Below, one piece after another: positions 48,501 to 56,681 of a DNA stretch of 64,000 nucleotides. Source of the DNA: Agelas oroides. Taxonomy: Eukaryota; Porifera; Demospongiae; Agelasida; Agelasidae. The translations under genes and the position numbers were made by a program. The stretch spans positions 64,501 to 128,500 of the forward strand of contig OX422201.1 in NCBI GenBank assembly GCA_949130485.1, written 5' to 3'. The number at the start of each line of letters is the position of its first letter. Position 1 is the first letter of the stretch. The notes under the pieces are model-generated. The model saw only the letters and a program-made list of their open reading frames with translations, made no database searches and had not been told where the DNA came from.

Positions 48501-51500
48501 TCTCTACGTACACAGTGTTCTACTGCAGTTCTCTACGTACACAGTGTTCTACTGTTGTTCTCTATGTACACAGTGTTCTACTGCAGTTCTCTACGTACAC
48601 AGTGTTCTACTGCAGTTCTCTACGTACACAGTGTTCTACTGCAGTTCTCTACGTACACAGTGTTCTACTGTTGTTCTCTATGTACACAGTGTTCTACTGT
48701 TGTTCTCTACGTACACAGTGTTCTACTGCAGTTCTCTACGTACACAGTGTTCTACTGCAGTTCTCTACGTACACAGTGTTCTACTGTTGTTCTCTACGTA
48801 CACAGTGTTCTACTGTAGTTCTCTACGTACACAGTGTTCTACTGCAGTTCTCTACGTACACAGTGTTCTACTGCAGTTCTCTACGTACACAGTGTTCTAC
48901 TGCAGTTCTCTACGTACACAGTGTTCTACTGCAGTTCTCTACGTACACAGTGTTCTACTGCAGTTCTCTACGTACACAGTGTTCTACTGCAGTTCTCTAC
49001 GTACACAGTGTTCTACTGCAGTTCTCTACGTACACAGTGTTCTACTGCAGTTCTCTACGTACACAGTGTTCTACTGCAGTTCTCTACGTACACAGTGTTC
49101 TACTGCAGTTCTCTACGTACACAGTGTTCTACTGCAGTTCTCTACGTACACAGTGTTCTACTGTAGTTCTCTACGTACCACTTTCCCTTCATCAGTCGAT
49201 AGCATGTCTGTCCTCGGAAAGTCCTGGTTTGGACGTTGGAGTCAGTGAACCTCCTACCAAGCTGGTGGATGCTTGTTGGCTGAACACTGGGGGGCTCAAT
49301 AGTGCAGCCAAGAGCAGAGATTGTGCGAACGGACTCATACGCTGTGTCCCTATGTGGCAAAACATGAGGTGATTCGACTGAGAGTAAAGAAACTCACTCA
49401 ATTCTGAGAACAGACCGCTAACTCCTTCTACGGTAACAAACCAAGGCTGCGTACCAGTTGCTCTTCTTGGCAGCAGCATCCAGCTTGGAGTATGGGATTA
49501 GCAAAGGGTTTCTCTTTGTCTTGGAATCCTAGCAACAGACAAAACCTGCTAATGAGAAGCTGCCTCATGATAACTAAAAGGTCCTATCCATACTCACAGT
49601 TGCCTTGCCATAGCTCCACCCCTCCCGGATCCTGCCAGCGGCCCAGATGTTGTGGGCGTTCTCCGCTAGCTTCTCTACCAGTTGCAGGAGGGCGGGATCC
49701 AGTGTCACACTCTCCAGGTTGAGTGGGCGAGGCAGGTAGCCATTGGAGAGCTCATATTTCTCTGGAGGCAGGTCAGTGTAGGCCACAGGGGACTGCCCCT
49801 CATCGTTAGAGCTGATCTGGTAGCCAAGAGCAACAAGAGTGCAAAGTGTCTCAAGGGCCATGTCGTAGTCGTAGCGTCGCTCTCCCTCAGAAAGATCCTC
49901 AAATGCCTTCAGACAGGGATTGTGCTTCCGATCATCATTACGAACCTGTGTTTGTTAAAGGAGGTAGCACATTGTCTGGAGTGTATATAGTGTTTGTAGG
50001 CACTGACCTCTGCATAGCTGTAGCCGATGTCGATCTTATTCTTGGCCCATACTTCATGGATGTTCTTGGCCAGTTTGTCTCTGATTGACACCACTGGGTC
50101 AGGAAGTATTACCTGAGGGGATGAGAAGTGGGAGGGGAAGAGGGAGGGGGAGAGGGAAGGGGAGAAGGTAGGGGAGGGGAGGGGAAGAAGGAGGGGAAGA
50201 GGGAGGGGGAGAGGGAAAGGAAGAGAGAGGGAAAGGAAGAGGGAGGAAAAGAGGGATGGGAGAGGGAGGGGAGGGGAAGAGGGAGGGGAAGAGGGAGAGG
50301 AAGAGGGAAGGGAAGAGAAGAGGAGAGCGGAAATCTTCTCATATGAGTACTGCCTGTTGCGTACATGCTCCATAGCGGCTCACGAACCTTGGAGGTGTCA
50401 ATGGGGGCTGGTACAAATGTCTCGTGGTCCTCTTGCACAGCTGGTCCGCTCACCCGCAAGTCTTCAGAGGTCCCTAGACGGAGGAATGGCTGCAGCTTCA
50501 CCTCCTTGCTCCCTTCCACTGACTCATAGATGCCAGCATACCCTGGAGGGGGGCCTTGATGGAATCTGCCCAGCCGACCTCCAAGAGACACCACAGCACT
50601 GGAAAGGAGACACACAGCTTGTTCCATGACATGGAAAATATACCAGAACCCATTAGCAAGTGCTCTCCCCACCCCCTTGTCTCCCCTTGCCCCATGGTTT
50701 CCTCCTCCTTATCGCACCTGACTCCAGCTGAGAAACTAATGGCGGGGGTCACCATCTCTCTGCAGTGGTGGAACACCAAGTGTCCAGGAATATGGGAGCC
50801 ATTCCTCGTGAACCAAGCCACCTCCTGCTCCAGATCCAGACAACATCCAATCACATCACCGACAGAAATGGGTGTGGCTCGCTCTGGAGGTGTGGGGCTT
50901 TGGCTGATACTGACCTGCCGCTGTAAACGTTTGGAGGAGGAGGGCTCGATACCATGTCCTCCAACCCAGAAGCTTTCCCCATCAAAGGCAAGGGAATATA
51001 CATCATCACCGATACCCCCACCTGGAAGGGAACAGAGATAACTGCTGCAATACCTGACAGAAGAGAGACTGGCTCTGCAAGCTACAAGAGTTATTTTGTT
51101 CATGGGCTGGGATTCAGTCAGAAGCAGCTTACATGTTGTTTTGATGCTGTTGCTGGTGGGGTGTGGTTGGAACAGGGAGGCGTGCGCCCATCCAACCCGG
51201 AAGTGAGGGGTGTATGAGGACTTGCAGGAAAGCTGTGTCAGCTCCACCTCAAAGTACCACTTCTTGTACAGTGCGCTTCCATCATGCACACTGAGGTAAA
51301 CATTGGGGTGAACGCTGCATTGGAAAGAAGGAGAGGAAGGAGAGGAAGGAGGGGAAGGAGGGGAAGAAGGGGAAGGAGGGTCATTGCTAGGTGATAACTT
51401 CCTTTGAGGGCTATTAAGTGCTTACCAGTGGACCTGGTTGTGGAGGGAGGTCTGCAGGAGGAGGTCTCTGCAGCTGAGAAGGTGTTTGGAAATTAGTCGC

Positions 51501-51560
51501 TGCTTGTCCCTCATTGCCACTCCATGGCATACACACAGCGAGGACAGCAGCTTCATCACC

Positions 51561-51594
<34 letters not shown>

Positions 51595-54500
51595 ACACAG
51601 GCCGTACGATTCATCTGGGGAAGCAGGCAGACTGAGGACTGACCTTCTCGTCCCTGCCATTGGTGCAGAGGATGTTGACAATGACATCAATATGCTTCTC
51701 TGAGATAATGTTGAGGACCTCAGGGCTGTCTGTCATTAGGCACTGGATCACCCCTAACACATCTGTGGGGAGGTGGAAAAGCAGGAGGAGAAGAGGAAGG
51801 AGGGAGGAGAAGAGGAGAAAGAGAGGACGGGGAGAGGAAGGAGGGAAATGTCAAATGTCAAATGCTATTTCTGACTGGTTCTGAACGCCTCACCGTGTGT
51901 GAAGGTGGGCATCTCCAACTGGTCAATGAAAATTTCCAGCCACTTGTGAGTGGCAAACTCCCGACAGTTACTGTGGTTCCCTCGAATCATGGCCGCTGTA
52001 GGGGAGACACAAGGCTGATAATCCATGGGCCACTGTATCCTGTTTGGAGGGAGGAGGGAGGTCACTCACCCAGTAGTTCATACAGCTTGTGGTGGATCTT
52101 CTCTGTGGCCGGCTCACACGTCCTGCACTTCTTCCCTGTCTCCAAAATCACTGACAGTGTGAACAGCAGCATTCCCTGTGAAGGTGAGGGTGGAAAGGGT
52201 GAAGGCAGAGAGGGTGAGGGTGTGAGGATGTATGTGGGGGAGAAGCACTTTGACAGGATGACTACTTGTACAGCTTTCCTTACCCCCTCCCTCACATGCA
52301 CACCCCTTCACATGCACACCCTGGTTGCCCCTCCTCTCACCTGTTTCTGGAAGAGGTGTTGTCGCTCAGTGAGCTTGCACATCTGCTGCTGGTGTTGGTC
52401 ATGCCTCAGCCCGGCTTGGCTTGGTTGGGCAAAGTAGTAGCAAAGGTCACTGAGGACATTGTACAGCTTGTCTGTCAGGTGGCTCCCCGACACGGTCTCA
52501 CACTGCAGCAGCATCCTGCAACACACACACATACACAGTACTCAAGCCACATGTCGACAACAAATAGATGAACTTATCTTGTGTACAAGTGTCATTCCTT
52601 CCCCCTCCCTCCCTCTTCTCTTTTCTCTTTGCCCTTACTTGTGGACATAGTGTCGCATGGTGTCCTCAGAGAGCTGGACAATACTGGCAGCCTTGGCCTG
52701 TTCCTCTGATGCTCGGGTGACTGTGAATGCAAAGCTCTGGTGCATTTCAGCCTGGGCCACTGCCCTTCTCACTCCTTTCAGTGAGCGGGTCTGCCTGCAA
52801 CGTTCTGAGACAGTGGATCCAACCACCCTCTCTGACATGCAGTGCAGCAGGAGAACCTCAGAGTCCCCAAAGTGGACTTCGGGAAGACCCATGCTGTCCA
52901 CACGCAGCTCATTCCACTGGTGGTCCTCCTGAGGAGGGGAGGGAGTGAGGAGTAAAAGTTTCTTCTTGTATTGGGGGGAGTGGAAGAGGGAGAAAAAGAT
53001 CAAAGGAAGTGTGAAGGGTGTGAAGGGTGTGAAGGGTGTGAAGGGTGAACTAATTTCTTCCTGCATTGCTTGAAAGCAAAAGTTGTACAGTGGCAACTTG
53101 TTCTTGAGCTTCTATGTTTCAGGCCATTATACAAATGTGCCTAAAAAATTTCTTACATTAAAATTGCAAGAGGAGCCTAACGGTCATGCTCGTTTCAAGC
53201 ACGCACCCTTATTGTAAAGTTAGTGAAGCAGAATGCTGAACCCTCTTTGGAGGCCTCGCTGGGGTCGAGTAGAGCGATGGTGTATTTCTCCTTCCCCTCT
53301 GCGGCTCCCTCCCTGCATCCCCCCACCACCTTCACACCAAGAAACTTCCCCGTCACAATGTGCCTCAGACGAAACGGCTGGCCCCAACTGGTAAACCCTC
53401 CTCCAAACCTGGCGCAGCACAGAGTAAATAAGTACTCACCACATCGCAAGAGAGGACCATATTGACTCATAATACCAGACAGGGAAATTATTGTTTATGT
53501 TGGGATAGTAGTCCAAGTTACTGGTGGGCTGTTTGTAGGCTGGGGATGAACAGCCCATGGCAACTTTAGGATTACTACAGGGTCAAAGCCAGAGTTACTC
53601 TAAACTGGTGGCCACACAATGCTGCAATTAACTCACAAGATAACCTCCGGATTGACATACACACTGTGGAACTGTAAACAAAAGAAGGTACCAGACACAT
53701 ACCTCATCTTGAACAGTTCTACTCTCCAGAGAGAGCGAAGGAGGGAGCTCTGCACTGGTTCATAACACAATTCCCTGAAAACACAAGCAACATCACTTAT
53801 CAAACTGTTGTATTGGGCTATTTATCAACACAGTAATCCTCTAGGATAAACTGCACTGGGTTATTTATCATCCTTAGTATTCCGGACTAACGCAGGTGTT
53901 TTGTCTGCAGTAACACGCTTGTCGCTCTCCCGGACTGCAACTGCTAGGCAGTCCTCATTACCATGGCGATGGATGAACCGTACAATGTCTCCCCCATTCA
54001 CATTCCCTGCAGGTAGAGACGGAGGACAGATGGAGGCAGATCATACAAGACCAGTTGACATGAGGAGTGAGATGACATGAGGAGTGAGATGACATGAGGA
54101 GTGAGATGACATGAAAAATGTGTGGATGTTGCCACATCTGGTGTGAACAAGGGGTTAATTGCCTTCCACACATTCCATTATGCTATCAGGTATGTAAGTG
54201 TCTCTACTGACCGATGGCTGCCTCCTTGGCACTGCCTGAGCACACGATATGCAGGGCCCACACACACTGGTGAAACGAAGCTTGGACCATGTTCAATGGT
54301 TGCTGCATAACATAGAAATAAAAGTGAAATTCCTATAGGTCTTCATAAAAGGTTTCAGGGATTCCTATATTATTTTGGTGGTAGTTTTGTATTCAGTAGT
54401 GGGGTGATGTCATCGTAGCAGATTGCTGTCTCAGTGTTAAGATGGTCACTGTTAGCTACCACTGACACACACAGTGAGTAAAGGAGAAGCTGGAGCTCCT

Positions 54501-55753
54501 ACCCTGGATGTGGAGATGGAGTCGCTCTCAGCATTTTGGAAGAAGGCAAGCTGGGCTGACTGCATAAAGAAAGGAGGAAGAGCGGCTCATGCTAAGGTTG
54601 GCTGGGAGGGACCAGTACAGACACCCACCAGATATCTTTCATTTGCCACGCTCACAAGAAATATATCATCACCAGCTCTGACCTACAGGTGACAGTACAA
54701 CCACATGTTATGAAGGCTGTCCTCACAAAGAAATAAAAATTGTGACCAACATACAGCACAGCAGGTGTTACCAAGTTCCATACTAACTACTTGGTGATCT
54801 ACTCATACTTTTTCTCCCTCTGATCTCTGGTTAGAGGCTGGGTGCACAGTGAACCAGCAGCTCTCATTCATGGCTCCTGCACACGGCGGGAACACCACAT
54901 AACACATGCACTACATGGCAGCTACCATATTACTATGACCTACTCTTGTCTGGCTGCTCTGTGAAGCCAATATTATAAGCCAGTTTGTCCGTGGAGGGAG
55001 AGGTTGAGAGACAGCGAAGCAGCTGCAGGAATCAATGCAAACTGTGTCAATGCTGTAGAATGTCACAGTCTCAGTGCATACCTTCTTTGTCTCCACATGT
55101 CGCAGCAGAACAGCATGGCCATACATTAGAATCTTGCGGCTGGACTGCCTCTGCACATGCAGCATCATTTGTTTAGCATCATTGGTGGTTAACAATTATT
55201 ACAAAGATGAATTTGTAAAACAATTATTCTGTAAATTTATACCAAATACATCTTCATGGTCACCCTAGCCTACAAGGAGCGAGGCTAAGGTCAGACCTAC
55301 CTTCTCCCCAGCCTTAAGACCCTGTGTGTACATGGCGTGTACTGAGAGCGCATCCTCAAGTTGAAAGGTGCACTTCCAGAGCTCGCATGGCTCCTGCATC
55401 AGATGAGATTTCTAATGCAAACTCTTCGGACAATTTGCAGCGCAAATTCATACTTTAGTGATGATCACTGACCTGATTTTTTGGCTCCGGTTCTAAGTGG
55501 CAGAGCTGTGACCCAAACCCTTCCGCAGCGAGGTAGCCACGCTTCATGGATTCTCCGCTCGTGCATACCAGACAAATGACATCCTCCTACAGCACAAGGT
55601 AAAGTTGTGATCATGCTGCAAATTGCAGCTCCCCATCAAAGGTATAATAGACTAAATAGTACTCACCGTTCTGATGAATGATACATCGTCTCCGTCCATC
55701 TCTTTAGGTTGTTTAGTTAGATCATGCTCTTGCTTTACAGACCCTGTCTGCAT
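28622..55753 (-). CDS. RYR: Ryanodine receptor (intracellular Ca2+ release channel)
   Basis: A full-length RyR gene spread over 27 kb in several dozen exons with mostly short introns. It starts [14 protein letters not shown] (55753), then [16 protein letters not shown] and [17 protein letters not shown], equivalent to FLRTDDEVVLQC and CLAAEGFGNRLCFLEP of vertebrate RyR. In order it carries MIR and RIH domains, SPRY1-3, two pairs of RY repeats, long helical regions ([31 protein letters not shown]), EF-hands, transmembrane segments, the pore and a zinc-binding C-terminal domain, ending [12 protein letters not shown]. It forms tetramers in the ER membrane and releases stored Ca2+. IP3 receptor is excluded by the SPRY and RY domains and by CFVCG + PHGFDSH. 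Sub-regions and oddities are listed separately. Confidence 0.96.
29265..29562 (-). repeat. CCCTCC/CCCCCC tract in RyR pore-region intron
   Basis: About 300 bp of pure pyrimidine on the plus strand made of ccctcccc and ccctcccccc words. On the RyR sense strand it is an unbroken run of GGGAGGGG blocks, a strong G-quadruplex candidate. It lies between the S6/GELRDKEE exon and the CFVCG exon. Confidence 0.95.
29563..31560 (-). other. RyR transmembrane and pore region
   Basis: Exons encode the S-segments in order: [20 protein letters not shown] (S1 side); [18 protein letters not shown] and [14 protein letters not shown] (S2-S3 link, vertebrate VPLVIFKREKELARKLE, FPSNYWDKFVKRKV); the S4-S5 area with [34 protein letters not shown] (S5); the pore loop [16 protein letters not shown]; and S6 [20 protein letters not shown]. 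The filter codon is split by an intron (ATA G|gtgagc ... cccttag|CG GAT), giving GGGIAD. Confidence 0.9.
31300..31480 (-). repeat. 22-24-bp C/T-rich repeats in RyR intron
   Basis: About six irregular copies of cactctcatccctccccatc between the exon encoding [14 protein letters not shown] and the S1 exon. Confidence 0.85.
32880..33280 (-). other. RyR EF-hand pair
   Basis: EF1 loop [12 protein letters not shown] (exon at about 33228-33273) and EF2 loop [12 protein letters not shown] (about 32900-32950). Both have Asp1, Asn3, Asp5, Gly6, Ile/Leu8 and Glu12, so both look able to bind Ca2+. The flanking sequence is RyR-type: [19 protein letters not shown] before, [20 protein letters not shown] after. 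Confidence 0.9.
33497..33945 (-). repeat. 26-bp minisatellite carrying a RyR splice donor
   Basis: About 17 copies of a 26-bp unit. On the minus strand each holds gtacattgag|gtcagtagtc. The copy at 33921 is the true exon end ([13 protein letters not shown]|). All later copies repeat ten exonic bases plus the donor. Confidence 0.95.
34590..34746 (-). repeat. (GT)n/GGGTGTGT microsatellite in RyR intron
   Basis: About 155 bp of tgtgtg and gggtgtg words just downstream of the exon that encodes [14 protein letters not shown]. Confidence 0.95.
34958..35218 (-). repeat. 20-bp minisatellite in RyR intron
   Basis: Thirteen copies of cagagactgcatgacacgtg, with a g/a variant giving gacgcgtg. On the minus strand each copy ends gtcatgcag, an acceptor-like string, but the real acceptor lies further on at ccttccccag|CATGTTG. 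Confidence 0.95.
36998..37273 (-). repeat. 33-37-bp repeats plus (CA)n at a RyR exon end
   Basis: About six copies of a unit with ccccagcctctctccctgca + CA tract. They resemble the adjacent exon end, which on the plus strand reads cctcccccagtctctctctg (protein DRCRERLGE|gtgtgtg). The array therefore seems to have grown from the exon end and its GT-rich donor. A (CA)27-type run lies next to the exon. Confidence 0.8.
38862..39125 (-). repeat. 25-bp minisatellite and partial exon copy in RyR intron
   Basis: Ten copies of tgtgtaaaatgtaacataca-type units with c/t and a/g variants. Beside it, 38865-38900 is a diverged copy of the start of the nearby exon, including its ccccag acceptor (copy: ccccag|AAGGCCTGGTGCTCAAACAC; true exon at about 38760: ccccag|AGGGCCCGGTGCTCAAACAC). 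Confidence 0.85.
39376..40328 (-). other. Largest non-repetitive RyR intron
   Basis: About 950 bp between the exon ending [15 protein letters not shown] and the one starting [13 protein letters not shown]. It begins with a (CA)n stretch at 39417-39508 and is otherwise AT-rich, unlike the other introns. I see no conserved ORF, tRNA or terminal repeats; an old, decayed insertion or a regulatory region is possible. Confidence 0.6.
41080..41970 (-). other. RyR RY-repeat pair 2 (phosphorylation domain)
   Basis: First repeat: [33 protein letters not shown], then EGWTYG and [13 protein letters not shown] (vertebrate DPRPVETLNVIIPEKLDSF, HEKWAFDK, NNWSYG, HPMLRPYKTFSE). Second repeat: [30 protein letters not shown]. 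Between them lies the basic run [11 protein letters not shown], a plausible PKA-type site (RRxS) in the position of the vertebrate phosphorylation loop. Confidence 0.88.
45900..47260 (-). other. RyR SPRY3 and following solenoid
   Basis: Exons encode [38 protein letters not shown]-like sequence and then the SPRY end [39 protein letters not shown] (vertebrate KLFPAVFVLPTHQNVIQFE), followed by [18 protein letters not shown] and [20 protein letters not shown] (vertebrate [20 protein letters not shown]). Confidence 0.8.
47470..49360 (-). other. RyR SPRY2
   Basis: Exons: [15 protein letters not shown], then across the minisatellite intron [34 protein letters not shown], a WHHGSESYG-type exon, [15 protein letters not shown], and [13 protein letters not shown]... 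followed by [18 protein letters not shown]. This is the usual SPRY2 order of RyRs. Confidence 0.88.
48047..49178 (-). repeat. 29-bp minisatellite filling a RyR intron and repeating its donor
   Basis: About 39 copies of a 29-bp unit (gttctctacgtacacagtgt + tctactgca). The intron is about 1.16 kb and is almost nothing but the array. On the minus strand the exon ends KGKW|gtacgtagagaac, and every unit repeats gtgtacgtagagaac, a near-consensus donor. Units also contain gaactgcag, an acceptor-like string. Confidence 0.97.
49580..50110 (-). other. RyR RY-repeat pair 1
   Basis: [32 protein letters not shown], then [20 protein letters not shown] and the second repeat [31 protein letters not shown]. 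These match the two N-terminal RY domains of vertebrate RyRs ([31 protein letters not shown]). Confidence 0.92.
50112..50335 (-). repeat. GGGAGGGGAAGA purine tract in RyR intron
   Basis: About 220 bp of GA-rich 12-18-bp words on the plus strand, in the intron between the exon with [13 protein letters not shown] and the first RY repeat. Confidence 0.95.
50700..51320 (-). other. RyR SPRY1
   Basis: [26 protein letters not shown], then [40 protein letters not shown] and [13 protein letters not shown]. The exon order and the DVIGC(C)LDL core are typical of SPRY1. The local GGGIGD string belongs to this fold, not to the pore. Confidence 0.9.
51890..52935 (-). other. RyR RIH domain region
   Basis: Exons encode [67 protein letters not shown] and [20 protein letters not shown], equivalent to the vertebrate RIH block (RQNLFQEEGMLSLVL, IRGNRANCALF). 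Confidence 0.87.
53205..55753 (-). other. RyR N-terminal ligand-like and MIR domains
   Basis: Starts with the beta-trefoil ([16 protein letters not shown]), then [30 protein letters not shown] (vertebrate TLLYGHAILLRHAHS), [19 protein letters not shown] (vertebrate CLTTSRSMTDKLAFDVG), [34 protein letters not shown] and the MIR exon [18 protein letters not shown]. This block gates the channel from the cytosolic side. Confidence 0.92.
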
Positions 55754-56486
<733 letters not shown>

Positions 56487-56518
56487 ACAGTTTACTCCCC
56501 ATCTGAACTCTCTAAAAC

Positions 56519-56534
56519 GGCTTTTCTAAAAGCC
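56519..56534 (+). terminator. Histone mRNA 3' stem-loop
   Basis: GGCTTTTCTAAAAGCC: a 6-bp stem (GGCTTT/AAAGCC) with a TCTA loop, followed by ACCA, 33 bp after the H3 stop. This is the SLBP-binding element that replaces polyadenylation. A purine-rich aaaaga at 56545-56550 could be the U7-snRNP histone downstream element. Confidence 0.96.
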
Positions 56535-56681
56535 ACCACTTCACAAAAGATTTATATCCCTATGTCTGCTAACCCTTTCTCTGTCTGCTGTGGCTTTTTT
56601 TACCGCCAGTCCTAAACTTTTAGTGGGTGTGGCTAGGGTGCACATTTAATAGAAACTGTAGGCTCGCCCCCGAAAACGAAA

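Noticed and set aside
47837-49372. A 511-residue open frame on the plus strand, and parallel frames of 382 and 139 residues
   Set aside because: They are translations of the 29-bp minisatellite. Since 29 is not a multiple of three, all frames cycle through the same 29-residue period without stops. The region is an intron of RyR on the other strand.
50950-51020. GGGIGD string as a channel selectivity filter
   Set aside because: It is part of SPRY1 ([15 protein letters not shown]). The true pore lies at about 29745-29775 next to S6.
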